64,000 nucleotides of DNA, taken from NCBI RefSeq assembly GCF_012295575.1, contig NZ_CP051180.1:2480001-2544000 (forward strand), given 5' to 3'. The notes below the pieces were generated by a model. That model searched no databases and had not been told where the DNA came from. It saw nothing but the letters and a program-made list of their open reading frames with translations. Below, piece after piece: positions 17,539-27,687 of this stretch. The translations under genes were made by a program, and so were the position numbers. This DNA is from Ferrimonas lipolytica (GTDB lineage: Bacteria; Pseudomonadota; Gammaproteobacteria; Enterobacterales; Shewanellaceae). Position 1 is the stretch's first letter, and every line of letters begins with the position of its first letter.

Positions 17539-19041
17539 TTACTTAGCTTGCGGCCGCATCGCCGGGAACAGGATTACGTCGCGAATGGTGTGAGTGTTGG
17601 TAAACAACATCGCTAGACGATCGATACCAATACCTTGACCCGCAGTTGGTGGCAGACCATGCTCTAGAGCAGTGATGTAATCACCGTCGTAGAACATTGC
17701 TTCGTCATCACCAGACTCTTTAGCATTAACTTGAGCCTTGAAACGAGCATCTTGATCTTCTGCATCGTTCAACTCAGAGAAACCGTTAGCGACTTCGCGA
17801 CCACCGATGAAGAACTCAAAACGATCGGTGATGAAGGCGTTGTCGTCATTACGGCGAGCCAGTGGTGAAATATCAGCTGGGTATTCAGTAATGAAGGTCG
17901 GCTGGATAAGCTTAGGCTCGGCGGTTTCACCGAAGATCTCCTCCAGTAATTGGCCACAGTTCCAGAAAGTTTCAACATCAACACCAACAGACTTCGCGAT
18001 AGCAACCATGTGATCACGATCTTGAACGCCGTCGTAGGTCAACGCTTGAATGTCAGCGTGATCTGGATTGTAGTGCTTGATAGCGTCCAGCATGCTCATA
18101 CGCGCGTACTTGCCACCAAACTCAACGGTTTCGTCGCCGTAAGGCATAGAGGAAGAGCCTAAGATCTCTACCGCAACGGTGCGCAGCATGTCTTCAGTCA
18201 GATCCATCAAATCGTTGTAATCTGCGTACGCCATGTAGAATTCCATCATGGTGAATTCTGGGTTGTGGCGTGGCGATAAACCTTCGTTACGGAAGTTACG
18301 GTTGATCTCGAATACGCGATCAAAACCACCAACCACCAGACGCTTCAGATACAGCTCAGGCGCGATGCGCAGGAACATCTCTTGATCCAGTGCGTTGTGA
18401 TGGGTGATGAAAGGACGAGCCGAGGCACCACCAGGGATCACCTGCATCATTGGGGTTTCCACTTCCATAAAGTCACGCGACTCCATGTAACGACGGATAC
18501 CAGCAACCAGCTTAGAGCGGATCTTAAAGGCGTTGCGAGACTCTTCGTTAACGATAAGGTCAACGTAGCGCTGACGGTAACGCTGCTCTTGGTCCGTCAG
18601 ACCGTGGAATTTTTCCGGCAGAGGACGCAGTGCTTTAGTCAGCAACTGGTATTCACCCATATCAACGTAAAGGTCGCCTTTGCCAGACAGGTGCAACTGA
18701 CCTTTGATACCAATGATGTCACCGATGTCCAAACCACCAATCGCTTTCAGTTCTTTTTGAACGTCTTTTGAAGCGTAGCCTTGAATACGGCCAGACACGT
18801 CTTGGATAGCTAGGAATGGACCACGCTTAGCCATGATACGGCCTGCAATTGAAACGATGTGACCCGCTTCCGCCAACTCTTCTTTGCTGTTTTCGCCAAA
18901 CTCAGCCTGCAGATCAGCAGCCTTGTGAGTTGGACGCCAAGTGTTCGGGTGGCCGTTAGCGGCGCAGTTTTCGCGAATCGTGTTGAGCTTTGCACGGCGC
19001 TCGGCGATCAACTTGTTTTCGTCTTGTACTTGTTCAGTCAT
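17539..19041 (-). CDS. lysS: Lysyl-tRNA synthetase (class II)
   Basis: Charges tRNA-Lys. 500 residues from the ATG at 19041 ([11 protein letters not shown]), 13 bases after the prfB stop with AGGAAC upstream. The ORF extends to 19083 but this part overlaps prfB. The N-terminal OB-fold anticodon domain includes [23 protein letters not shown]. Class II motif 2 is [20 protein letters not shown] and motif 3 is [19 protein letters not shown]. It is co-transcribed with prfB, as in many gammaproteobacteria. The 3' end is duplicated downstream (see 16842-16986). Confidence 0.97.
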   Translation of the reverse strand: MTEQVQDENKLIAERRAKLNTIRENCAANGHPNTWRPTHKAADLQAEFGENSKEELAEAGHIVSIAGRIMAKRGPFLAIQDVSGRIQGYASKDVQKELKAIGGLDIGDIIGIKGQLHLSGKGDLYVDMGEYQLLTKALRPLPEKFHGLTDQEQRYRQRYVDLIVNEESRNAFKIRSKLVAGIRRYMESRDFMEVETPMMQVIPGGASARPFITHHNALDQEMFLRIAPELYLKRLVVGGFDRVFEINRNFRNEGLSPRHNPEFTMMEFYMAYADYNDLMDLTEDMLRTVAVEILGSSSMPYGDETVEFGGKYARMSMLDAIKHYNPDHADIQALTYDGVQDRDHMVAIAKSVGVDVETFWNCGQLLEEIFGETAEPKLIQPTFITEYPADISPLARRNDDNAFITDRFEFFIGGREVANGFSELNDAEDQDARFKAQVNAKESGDDEAMFYDGDYITALEHGLPPTAGQGIGIDRLAMLFTNTHTIRDVILFPAMRPQAK

Positions 19042-19054
19042 GTTCAATAGTTCC

Positions 19055-20153
19055 TTACAAGCCAGATTTAAGGCTGGCTTCAATAAATCGGTCTAGATCG
19101 CCATCCAGCACCGCTTGGGTATTTCGGTTCTCTACGCCAGTACGCAGATCTTTGATGCGTGAGTCATCCAGCACGTAAGAACGGATCTGGCTGCCCCAAC
19201 CGATGTCAGATTTGGCATCTTCCGCGGCCTGCTTCTCGGCATTTTGCTTCTGCATCTCATGCTCGAACAACTTAGCTTTAAGCTGTTTCATCGCCTGATC
19301 TTTGTTCTTGTGCTGTGAACGTTCGTTCTGACACTGCACCACGATGTTGGTCGGCATGTGAGTAATACGTACCGCAGACTCAGTGGTGTTTACGTGCTGA
19401 CCACCAGCGCCAGAGGCTCGGTATACGTCAATACGCAGATCGGACGGGTTGATGTCGATCTCGATAGAGTCATCTACTTCTGGGTAAACAAAGGCAGAGG
19501 AGAACGAGGTATGACGACGACCGCCGGAGTCAAATGGCGACTTACGAACCAAACGGTGTACGCCGGTTTCGGTACGTAACCAGCCAAAGGCGTACTCACC
19601 AGAGAAGCGCACTGTAGCGGACTTCAAGCCGGCAACATCGCCCTCAGACACTTCGATGATCTCAGCTTTAAAGCCCTTAGCCTCACCCCAGCGCAAGTAC
19701 ATGCGCAGCAACATCGAACACCAATCTTGTGCTTCGGTGCCGCCAGAGCCTGCTTGTAGATCTAAGTAGGCATCGTTGGCATCTTGGGGGCCAGCGAACA
19801 TGCGGCGGAATTCGAGCTTTTCCAGCGCGGCATTAAGGGTATCCAATTCAGACTGGGCTTCATCGAAGCTGTCTTGGTCTTCCTCTTCCACCGCTAGCTC
19901 TAACAGCTCGGCAACGTCTTCAAGGCCTTGGTCTAGATCGTCAATGGTCTTAACCACCGCTTCCAGATCACTGCGTTCACGACCTAATTTCTGAGCACGC
20001 TCCGGCTCATTCCACACTTCCGGCTGCTCCAGCTCGGCGTTGACCTCTTCTAGACGCTCTTTCTTAGCATCGTAGTCAAAGGTACCCCCTAAGGAGGTTT
20101 GTCCGTTCCGACAACTCCTTAATGAGGTTTTGCACAGGATTGATCTCGAACAT
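19055..20153 (-). CDS. prfB: Peptide chain release factor 2 with programmed +1 frameshift
   Basis: Recognises UGA/UAA stops and releases the peptide. Translation starts at 20153 ([11 protein letters not shown], 25 codons) and meets an in-frame TGA at 20076-20078. The slip site CTTTGAC (20075-20081), preceded by the Shine-Dalgarno-like AGGGGG, shifts the ribosome +1 into the long frame [12 protein letters not shown]. The joined product is 365 residues, the same as E. coli RF2. SPF (RKSPFDSGG) is the stop-recognition tripeptide and GGQ ([11 protein letters not shown]) the catalytic motif. Any start at 20287 would bypass the frameshift and is not real. Confidence 0.97.
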
Positions 20154-20387
20154 GCTGCCCTATTGAATTTGATGGTTTTACACAAACCCGCAAGTTTACT
20201 AGAAAGTGAGCTTTTCTGCACCTTAGATAGTGCTAGGCCGATGATATTTTCAGCGCATAAATCAGCACTTAACCACCAGCATCGCATTAACGTTCTAACT
20301 CACAATATTAAGCCATGAAGATTACTGCCCCTTTGGTTTTTAAGGCACACTGAAAGTTACTATTGAGATAACAATAAAAACAAAAAC

Positions 20388-21845
20388 ATGCAGGATCTTT
20401 TAACTGTTTTTCCAGTGATATTTACAATCGCCGTCGCGTTACTGCTTCGCCGGACTTTGGTTGCCCTCGGTTTGGGAATCATTTGTGCCAGCGTCATCCT
20501 CAATTGGGGTAGCCCTGTGGCTACTTTCAGTTACATTGTCGACAACGCCATTAGCCAAATCTATCAGCCCGATAATTGGCAGATGTGGCACATCAATGTA
20601 TTGGCCGCGATGTTGCTGCTGGGGATATTAACGGCGATTTTAAGCCGTTCCGGAGCAATTGGTGCCTTTGCCGATTGGCAATTTTCACGCATTAGCAGTC
20701 AACGCCAAGCTCGATTTGCAGTGATATTGGTTGGTTGGATTGTGTTTATCGACGGTATTTTTAGCTGTCTCGCCAATGGCAACATCAGCCGCCCTCTGAG
20801 CGAGCGCTTTGGGATCCCTCCGGGGGAATTAGCCTACTTAGTTGATTCGACCGCATCGCCGCTTACCTCAATGGTGCCCTTTTCCAGCTGGGGCCCCTAT
20901 GTGATAGCTCTGATTGCAGGTATCAACTGGTTAAACGTTGATCCTGCTCATGCCTTTATCGAGGTCGCCAGTTACAACTTTTACGCCATTGCTACCTTGC
21001 TGATGGTGATGGTGGTAGCTACCACTAATTTGGGCTTCAAACCGTCCACTCCTACCGTAATCCAATCACCAGCACACACTCCAGTTGGCTCCCCGTGGAT
21101 GCTGGGGTTACCGATTCTAACGCTACTGCTTGGGAGCTTAGTGCTAATGCTAGTGAGTGGGGCTCGTAATGCTGATGAGTTAACCATTGCAGCCATGTTT
21201 AGCCATGCCGATATCGGCGCCGCGATGCGTGACAGCTGCGTTATCGCGGTTATTGTTGCCACCCTAATGAGTCTTAATGCTGGCCAATCGCTACAACAAA
21301 CGCTTGGCGCCGCCGCATTAGGGATAAAAACCATGCTGCCGGCCATCACCATCATCATGTTCACTTGGATCATTGGTCGGGCAATTGGCGATCTTAATGC
21401 AGGCAAAATCATGGCCGGTTATGCCGCTGATTTACTCTCTCCGGTGGTGTTATTACCGGGCATGTTTGTGCTGTGTACCTTTATCGCATTCTCAACCGGC
21501 TCAAGCTGGGGCACCTTTGCCATCATGATCCCCATCGGCGCTGACATCGCTCATGCGATTCAGCCAGAATTTGTATTAGCGGCAATCAGTGCGGTAATGG
21601 CAGGTTCGGTGTTTGGTGATCACTGTTCCCCCATTTCCGATACTACCGTATTGGCGGCGACTGCCAGCGGGTGTGAGCCCAACCACCATGTAATGACTCA
21701 GTTGCCGCTAGCACTCCTTACTGCCTTTATGGCGTTGTGCTGTTTCACCGCTATCGGTCTTGGGATCAGCTTAATTGTGGTATTGGCTGGATTGATTGTG
21801 GCTATGATCGCCATTGCAGCTATCACCTTACAGCGACGCCAGTAA
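20388..21845 (+). CDS. Na+/H+ antiporter, NhaC-type family
   Basis: A polytopic inner-membrane protein of 485 residues with about 11-12 hydrophobic segments. ANGNISRPLSERFGIPPGELAYLVDSTASPLTSMVPFSSWGPYVI and FSTGSSWGTFAIMIPIGADIAHAI...GSVFGDHCSPISDTTVLAATASGC are hallmark segments of the NhaC/MleN family. Ion exchange (Na+/H+ or organic acid/Na+) is inferred from the family. It is divergent from prfB, and with copy 4 it separates prfB from recJ. Confidence 0.88.
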   Translation: MQDLLTVFPVIFTIAVALLLRRTLVALGLGIICASVILNWGSPVATFSYIVDNAISQIYQPDNWQMWHINVLAAMLLLGILTAILSRSGAIGAFADWQFSRISSQRQARFAVILVGWIVFIDGIFSCLANGNISRPLSERFGIPPGELAYLVDSTASPLTSMVPFSSWGPYVIALIAGINWLNVDPAHAFIEVASYNFYAIATLLMVMVVATTNLGFKPSTPTVIQSPAHTPVGSPWMLGLPILTLLLGSLVLMLVSGARNADELTIAAMFSHADIGAAMRDSCVIAVIVATLMSLNAGQSLQQTLGAAALGIKTMLPAITIIMFTWIIGRAIGDLNAGKIMAGYAADLLSPVVLLPGMFVLCTFIAFSTGSSWGTFAIMIPIGADIAHAIQPEFVLAAISAVMAGSVFGDHCSPISDTTVLAATASGCEPNHHVMTQLPLALLTAFMALCCFTAIGLGISLIVVLAGLIVAMIAIAAITLQRRQ

Positions 21846-21860
21846 TGACCGCATAAAATT

Positions 21861-22152
21861 GGCAGTGTCACAGTTAAGTGTTGAGGTTTATATCAAGCCT
21901 TCGGCTCTACCGATTGCAGTACTCTAAAGGGGTTATGTCGCAGTGGCGACGGCACATTCTTGTATGCATTAGGGGGCTTCGCCCCCCTTTGGAACCCTCC
22001 TTTGCCTTAGGTCGCAGCCCCAAATGCTTCGCGGAACCACTCCAATACGGCAGAAGATCAATAGCGCTAGTGCTTTATCCCCCGTCTCGGGACATACCTA
22101 GCCGGTGCTTCAACAGCCTTGGAAAGAACAACACTTTAGTTGGTTCACAGCC
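21861..22152 (-). mobile_element. GGCTGTGT element, copy 4
   Basis: A 292-bp copy in reverse orientation from GGCAGTGTCACAG to TTCACAGCC. Flanked by perfect 8-bp direct repeats ATAAAATT (21853-21860 and 22153-22160), which is clear evidence of transposition. Its internal hairpin arms differ from the consensus but can still pair through several G-U pairs. Plus-strand AAGGGGTTATG starts a long ORF also seen in copies 2, 6 and 8. Confidence 0.92.
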
Positions 22153-22172
22153 ATAAAATTATTGGCCACGCT

Positions 22173-22199
22173 CGGTGCTCCTAGGGTTTAGGGGCACCG
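22173..22199 (-). terminator. Probable recJ terminator
   Basis: Stem GGTGCTCCT/AGGGGCACC (one G-U pair) with an A/T-poor spacer before AATTTTAT on the minus strand. 46 bases after the recJ stop. Confidence 0.5.
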
Positions 22200-22244
22200 C
22201 GGCTGGAGCATTATAACCGTTGATAACGGCAAACTCCTCAGGGC

Positions 22245-23969
22245 CTAGGCCGGTTTAATATGCTCCACCATCAACTGGACGCTATCTCGACCGCGCCAAT
22301 GGTTTACATCGAGCTTGTAGACCAGTTCTATCCACTGCAGGCTCGCATCGGGCCACTGTTTCCGATCGATATTGAAGGCAATCGCATCCAGTTGCTTGCT
22401 ACCGCACTCGGTTTCCACAGTCATCTTCAGATGTTTATCACCCAGCAGTCGCTGCTCCACCAAGCGGAATTTGCCATCAAACAGCGGTTCAGGGAAGTTC
22501 TGCCCCCACGGCCCTGCTCCTCGTAGCGTCTGTGCCGTTTCGAGCGACAGTTGCTCAGCATACAGTTCACCGTCAGACAGCAGTTCGCCGGTCAACGCCG
22601 ACTCATCCAACTCAGCTCGAACCGCTTCATCATAGAGCGCCGCAAAGCGATCGTAGTCTTGCTCTTTCATACTCAAGCCAGCGGCCATCGCATGGCCACC
22701 AAACTTCAAGATTAAGCCTGGATGCTGGGTATCGATCCTTTCCAGCAGATCGCGCATATGCAAACCAGGTATTGAACGGGCTGATCCCTTAATTTCACCG
22801 CCGCCCGCCTCAGCAAAGGCGATTACAGGACGATGAAATTGGTCTTTGATGCGCGAAGCCAATATCCCAATCACTCCTTGGTGCCAATCGCCTTGATACA
22901 GCGCTAAGCCCCAAGGTAAGGAGTCGCTACTGAGATCTAACCGCTGCAATGCCGCCAGAGCCTCTTGTTGCATCCCCTGTTCAATCTCTCGTCGCTCATT
23001 ATTAAGCCCATCAAGCTGTGCTGCAATCTGCCGAGCTTCGCCCAAATCGTCCGCCAGCAAGCAGGCTATTCCCAGTGACATGTCGTCTAACCGACCAGCA
23101 GCATTCAACCTCGGGCCAATAGCAAAGCCAAGATCAGCAGCGACAATGCGATGGATATCGCGGTTAGCCACCTCAAATAAGGCTTGAATACCCGGCCGAC
23201 AACGACCCGCACGAATACGGCGCAGGCCTTGGTGTACCAACACGCGGTTATTGTGGTCCAGTGGTACAACATCCGCTACGGTACCCAGCGCGACAATATC
23301 CAACAGCTCAGCCAAATTAGGCATCGCCAATCCGCGCTCAGCAAACCAATTCCGTTGGCGTAGCTGCGCTCGCAATGCCGACATCAAATAGAAAGCCACA
23401 CCAACACCGGCTAACGCTCTGGACTCAAAGCCACACTCATCGCGATTGGGGTTAATGATTGCATCCGCATTTGGCAGCGTTTCGCCCGGTAAGTGGTGAT
23501 CGGTAACCACAACGGTCATACCAGCCTCTTTCGCAGCATCAACCCCAGCATGAGCAGAGATACCATTATCTACGGTGATAAGTACCTCAGCACCAGCACG
23601 TTGCGCTAGCTCGACTAAAGGTGGACTAAGGCCGTAGCCATAATCGAACCGATTTGGCACCAAGAACTCAACAAAATTGGCCCCCATAGCTTGCAGAGCA
23701 AGCATAACCACCGCGCTAGAGGTCGCGCCATCGGCATCGAAATCACCAACAATAATAATCCGCTTTTGCGTCACTACCGCGTCCGCTAATAAGGCAGCCC
23801 CTTGCGGTAAGCCAGCCATCGATTTAGGGCTGTGTAGATCACTGAGTTCAAGCTGCAACTGGCTAGCTTGAGTAATGCCTCGGCGGGCATAGATTTGGCG
23901 TAATAACGGGGCTAGCTCAACCGGAAGTTGGCTGTCATCGGCATCGGGACGGCGGGTTAATCTGACCAT
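22245..23969 (-). CDS. recJ: Single-stranded-DNA-specific exonuclease RecJ
   Basis: A 5'-3' ssDNA exonuclease in RecF-pathway and mismatch repair. About 574 residues from the ATG at 23969 (a TTG lies one codon upstream). DHH-family motifs: VGDFDADGATSSAVVM, VTVDNGIS, VVTDHHLPGETLPNADAIINPNR, ALAGVGVAFYLM and the DHHA1-type FGGHAMAAGLSM. Length is near the E. coli 577. The usual neighbours dsbC-recJ-prfB are separated here: 10 kb to dsbC and an antiporter gene before prfB. Confidence 0.96.
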   Translation of the reverse strand: MVRLTRRPDADDSQLPVELAPLLRQIYARRGITQASQLQLELSDLHSPKSMAGLPQGAALLADAVVTQKRIIIVGDFDADGATSSAVVMLALQAMGANFVEFLVPNRFDYGYGLSPPLVELAQRAGAEVLITVDNGISAHAGVDAAKEAGMTVVVTDHHLPGETLPNADAIINPNRDECGFESRALAGVGVAFYLMSALRAQLRQRNWFAERGLAMPNLAELLDIVALGTVADVVPLDHNNRVLVHQGLRRIRAGRCRPGIQALFEVANRDIHRIVAADLGFAIGPRLNAAGRLDDMSLGIACLLADDLGEARQIAAQLDGLNNERREIEQGMQQEALAALQRLDLSSDSLPWGLALYQGDWHQGVIGILASRIKDQFHRPVIAFAEAGGGEIKGSARSIPGLHMRDLLERIDTQHPGLILKFGGHAMAAGLSMKEQDYDRFAALYDEAVRAELDESALTGELLSDGELYAEQLSLETAQTLRGAGPWGQNFPEPLFDGKFRLVEQRLLGDKHLKMTVETECGSKQLDAIAFNIDRKQWPDASLQWIELVYKLDVNHWRGRDSVQLMVEHIKPA

Positions 23970-23985
23970 CAAATAGACTCAATAA

Positions 23986-24009
23986 AATGGCGAGCCATAG
24001 CTCGCCATT
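23986..24009 (-). terminator. Intrinsic terminator after the transposase gene
   Basis: Stem AATGGCGAG/CTCGCCATT with a 6-base loop; on the minus strand TTTTATT follows. It would end transcription from the transposase side before recJ. Confidence 0.8.
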
Positions 24010-24067
24010 GAAGTAGAAAGTTGTCGCTGAGCTTATCCCCTAACGAGTGAAAAACTCAACCAAAAGC

Positions 24068-25072
24068 TCATTGTTCTGGTACCAAGTGACGACTCACCTC
24101 AATCGTCTCTTCCGGAGTTTTGCCAAGGGTATAACGCCCAGCAATTGCATATTGATGATTATACCGGAGTAACCATTGCTGCAGGTGTTGTTGCAGTTGG
24201 TCAAGATCGTCAAACCGCTGTTGCTTAAACAGTGCTTCGTACAATTCATTCCAAATTAGCGTGTGAAATCGTGCTGCCAAACCATTTACAACCGGGCCGT
24301 TATAAGCGCGCATATGCACATGGCCACAACCCAAGCGTTCAATGGCGGTTTGGTATGCCTTACTGCGTGAGCCAAAGAACTCGGCACCTTTATCGGTCAA
24401 AATGGTGCCAATAGGCAGTTGCTGCTGTTGATACCAAGGGGTTACCTGCTGCAACAAAAACTCGGCGGCAGCGGCGGTGTCATTAGTGGTACTTACCCAC
24501 GCATGGGCAAACTGGCTGTATGCATCCACAAAGGTGTGTTGATACAACACACCCAGTCCACCCACCTCCCCCAATTTATAGGTATCTTGCACACAAACAT
24601 CGCCGGGGAAATGACATTCCAGTTGCGATTGATCTTGTTGGATTTGATAGAGCTCTGAGGTCAGCGAATTGTCGCCATTGCTGCGTTGTTCGAGCGAATT
24701 CTGTAACGCTAACTGACGATTGCGCTTAGTCGCAAGATGATGACGAACCCAGATGGCACGAACGCCACTAGGAGAGATAACGCAACCACGGGCGGTCAGC
24801 AACTCCGCCACTCTAGCTTGGCCATAATTGGGGTAATCTAAAGCGATCTCGATAACCTGAGCTTCTACTTCAGGGGCAACTCGATTCTTCATCGCTGGTT
24901 TTTTACGAGACAGGTTACGTAGGCCAATTTCGCCCGCACTTTCATACTGCCGTTTAAAACGGTAGTAGCTGTCACGGCTGTAACCCATGATATCGCAGGC
25001 ACGACTGACGCTACCCATCTCTTTAGCCAGTTGCAGTAGCGCTAACTTGCTACGGATTTCATTATTGCTCAT
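24068..25072 (-). CDS. IS481-family-like transposase/integrase
   Basis: 334 residues. The N-terminal helix-turn-helix (LLQLAKEMGSVSRACDIMGYSRDSYYRFKRQYE) and then LRNLSRKKPAMKNRVAPEVEAQVIEIALDYPNYGQARVAELL are typical of IS481-type elements. The DDE integrase core follows: Asp in DVCVQDTYKLGEVGG, Asp in TILTDKGAEFFG and the Glu in LIWNELYEALF. Full length and not visibly broken. I could not find matching terminal inverted repeats on either side, so the element may have lost its ends. It sits at the edge of the 24-34 kb insertion. Confidence 0.85.
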   Translation of the reverse strand: MSNNEIRSKLALLQLAKEMGSVSRACDIMGYSRDSYYRFKRQYESAGEIGLRNLSRKKPAMKNRVAPEVEAQVIEIALDYPNYGQARVAELLTARGCVISPSGVRAIWVRHHLATKRNRQLALQNSLEQRSNGDNSLTSELYQIQQDQSQLECHFPGDVCVQDTYKLGEVGGLGVLYQHTFVDAYSQFAHAWVSTTNDTAAAAEFLLQQVTPWYQQQQLPIGTILTDKGAEFFGSRSKAYQTAIERLGCGHVHMRAYNGPVVNGLAARFHTLIWNELYEALFKQQRFDDLDQLQQHLQQWLLRYNHQYAIAGRYTLGKTPEETIEVSRHLVPEQ

Positions 25073-25118
25073 TTTCGACTACACATATGATTCACATAAT
25101 GAATGTGTTGATTTAATC

Positions 25119-26720
25119 CTACCAGAAAACCCCATTAGGCGTGTATCCCAGCCAACGGAACCAAGTTTCTCCCATTAGGATGGAGCCAGCCCAACCGATC
25201 ATCAGCATACTAAAACCAAATTTAAAGGTATCGGATAAGCTGTAGTGATCGGTTGAATAAAGTAGCAACGCTGGTTTGCTGTTAAACGGCAATACGTATA
25301 CGTGCTCAATCAATAATGCGACTGGCAGTGCTAGGCTCATTACTGGGTAGCCAAAACGTTGCGCCACTCCAATTGCGATAGGAACAAACAGCATTGTTCT
25401 CATAGTCTTCGATTGGAAAACTAATGAACTCAACATCATACATCCAGTTAAGGCCACATAGAAAACCCAGAATGGGGTGTCATCCCCTAAGCCAAAATGC
25501 TCCAAACCGGCATTAACCAACAGATTCGGCAAATCCGTTTGCTTAAAACCTGCACCAAGGGTGTATGCCCCAGCGGAAAACATCAATAAGTGCCATGGAA
25601 TATCCACTTGGTTCCAGTTGACAACACCAATGCGGGGAGACAAGGCCACAATAGCACCAATAAAGGCAACAGCCGTTGCAGAAACACCGTGGTAACGGTC
25701 TGTGGCCCAGAAAAATAGAATAGTGACAAAGATAACGATAGAGCGGATCTCGAGCGCTGAGATCTTACCCATAGCATCTAGTTCTTGCTGTAGTCGTTCC
25801 ATACCGCCTTCAATTTGCGGTAACCGCTCTTCTGGAGCTAACGGAAAGAATACTCGGGTCGCCAACAGCCAACCAATAACAATCATACAAACCACGATTG
25901 GCAACGAAACCACCATCCAATCGGCAAAGAAGAAGCCACCACCGATGGCTCCGGCAATCAAACTGGCAGCCAATAAGTTAGCCCCTGAACCGGTGACAAA
26001 GGCACCGGCGCAAAGGTTTATCTGCAGCAGGTTTTGTAGCACCAAGTTACGACCAAAGTTATTCTTATTATCGCCGCCGCGGGCACCGTAAACTGCAGCG
26101 ATAACCATAAAAATTGGCATCAATATTGCGGCTTTCGCGGTGGTTGCCGAGATAAACGCCGACAACACTAAGTTGATAACCATGAAGCTAAAGAATATCG
26201 GCGTAGCACTGGTACCAAAGCGGCAGATAAACCACAGCGCAAAACGCTTTGCCGCGCCACAGGTCACTAACATCGAAGCCAAGATAAATGACAAGATGTT
26301 GAGCCACATGATCGGATGACCAAGTTGAGCGTAAGCGACTCGTTCCGGCAGTACGCCAGTCAACACCATGGTGATAATCACAATCAACGATGTAAGGTAA
26401 TTGGGCAACGCTTCCGTGATCCACAGAATTACCGCTGCGCAAAAAATCGCAAGCATAGCGACACCATGAAAACCAAACTGCTCTAATCCCACATCCTGAA
26501 AGTGCTTACCAGCTGACTTTCCTAATGTTTCAGGGTCAAAATTGGTAAGAAAAGCTGGAACGTCGCCCAACAATAGTAAAGTGAAAACCACTACTGCAAT
26601 CGCTACGCCGCTGCGTTGCAACCACTGCTCAAAACTCGATTTAACCCTAACCGGTAGATGTTCCATCCGGTATTGGCTCATATCTAACGGATCATCTCTG
26701 AGCGTACGTCCACTGTTCAT
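25119..26720 (-). CDS. DASS (SLC13) family anion transporter
   Basis: A 533-residue inner-membrane protein with about 12 hydrophobic segments. AVILWITEALPNYLTSL, SFILASMLVTCGAAKRFALW, VTGSGANLLAASLI (SNT-like motif region) and DIPWHLLMFSAGAYTLGAGFKQT are DASS features. Family members carry di/tricarboxylates, sulfate or phosphate with Na+. It is divergent from the CYTH/porin/PiT cluster with a 317-base A/T-rich intergenic region. A phosphate or anion role would fit that context, but a carboxylate substrate is equally possible. Confidence 0.85.
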   Translation of the reverse strand: MNSGRTLRDDPLDMSQYRMEHLPVRVKSSFEQWLQRSGVAIAVVVFTLLLLGDVPAFLTNFDPETLGKSAGKHFQDVGLEQFGFHGVAMLAIFCAAVILWITEALPNYLTSLIVIITMVLTGVLPERVAYAQLGHPIMWLNILSFILASMLVTCGAAKRFALWFICRFGTSATPIFFSFMVINLVLSAFISATTAKAAILMPIFMVIAAVYGARGGDNKNNFGRNLVLQNLLQINLCAGAFVTGSGANLLAASLIAGAIGGGFFFADWMVVSLPIVVCMIVIGWLLATRVFFPLAPEERLPQIEGGMERLQQELDAMGKISALEIRSIVIFVTILFFWATDRYHGVSATAVAFIGAIVALSPRIGVVNWNQVDIPWHLLMFSAGAYTLGAGFKQTDLPNLLVNAGLEHFGLGDDTPFWVFYVALTGCMMLSSLVFQSKTMRTMLFVPIAIGVAQRFGYPVMSLALPVALLIEHVYVLPFNSKPALLLYSTDHYSLSDTFKFGFSMLMIGWAGSILMGETWFRWLGYTPNGVFW

Positions 26721-27037
26721 TGTTATTTGCCTTGTCCTTTAATGTTGTCATCAAAGTAACGTCAGTCGCTGTTTAAAACTTAGATCTAGATCAGATTAGC
26801 CGCATCACACAACAACCTAAAAATACAAAAACAAAAACAAAAGAACAAAAACCTAAAGATAAAAATAAAATTATCAATAACTTAAGCCAAAAATAAACAA
26901 AACAAAAAACAATAAGTGTACGATCACATTGAAACTAAATGTGTTTTTTGTTGATCGCAGTCACAACTTTATTTGTTTGAGTTCCTTAGCATTAACGGTG
27001 ACAAACAAATCACATAACGACAAAAGGGAACACCTTA
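26721..27037. promoter_or_regulatory. Divergent A/T-rich promoter region with CRP-like site
   Basis: Contains no ORF. The centre (26810-26920) is almost pure A/T and A-rich. At 26950-26965, GTTGA-TCGCAG-TCACA matches the CRP consensus at 8 of 10 with a perfect right arm, 73 bases before the first CYTH gene. A similar site lies before the porin gene (29593-29608). Confidence 0.45.
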
Positions 27038-27673
27038 ATGGCAGAACTAAAGATCGGAGAGATCTCTAAACCACGATTTGAATTTCGCACCTTTGGCCAA
27101 CAATTCGACGCCCAAGCAGAGCGGATGGCTCGCTTATCTACACCGGTACCTGAAAAGGTATGGTGTCGTCATAGCGACGAGATCTACATTGTGTCGCGAA
27201 CCAACGATGTCAATAACACTAAAATCCGAGACGGAAAAATGGATATTAAAACCTTTGTTCAAGCCAAAGATGGTTTAGAACAGTGGGATCCAAAACTAAA
27301 AGCTGAATTCCCAGTAACGCGCCAACAGTTGCAAGAAGAGATCTTTCCTGCCTTTATGGTGGATGCACCTTTGTTCAGTCAAGACAGTTACAGCTACGAC
27401 GAGTTTATCGGCCTAATCAATGCTCATGCCGATCTACAAGCGGTCAGAATCCACAAAGAACGCTATGGCTACATGGTCAACAACACCATCTGCGAAGTCG
27501 CCAAAGTTTTAGTCAACGGCGCACAAATTACCAGCATCAACTCCGAATCTACCGAGTTAGAAGACATCCAAAAAACCATCACTGCGGTCGGTTTAGAAGG
27601 GGTTGAAAACATCAACTACCTGCAAGCGATCAAACGCGTTATCGGTATGAATCCGGCACCACTAGCAAACTAA
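27038..27673 (+). CDS. Divergent CYTH-like protein (possible triphosphate-binding)
   Basis: A 211-residue soluble protein without signal peptide. KPRFEFRTFG near the N-terminus, RTNDVNNTKIRDGKMDIKTFV, a GLEQW..KLKAEFPV stretch and VNNTICEVAKVLVNGAQITSINSES alternate charged beta-strands in the order seen in CYTH/triphosphate tunnel enzymes: an ExR start, an R/K-x-R pair, then an acidic strand. The classical ExExK is reduced to FEFRT. I assign the fold with moderate confidence and no reaction. AGGGAAC precedes the ATG, and the next gene starts 14 bases after the stop, so it leads the cluster. Confidence 0.6.
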   Translation: MAELKIGEISKPRFEFRTFGQQFDAQAERMARLSTPVPEKVWCRHSDEIYIVSRTNDVNNTKIRDGKMDIKTFVQAKDGLEQWDPKLKAEFPVTRQQLQEEIFPAFMVDAPLFSQDSYSYDEFIGLINAHADLQAVRIHKERYGYMVNNTICEVAKVLVNGAQITSINSESTELEDIQKTITAVGLEGVENINYLQAIKRVIGMNPAPLAN

Positions 27674-27687
27674 TTTGGGGGCTGATT

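Noticed and set aside
20154-20287. Upstream extension of the prfB ORF
   Set aside because: It exists only because the long frame is open above the frameshift site; the true start is at 20153 in another frame.
23973-25118. Terminal inverted repeats and target duplication for the IS481-like element
   Set aside because: No matching ends could be found on either side of the transposase gene, so only the gene is reported.
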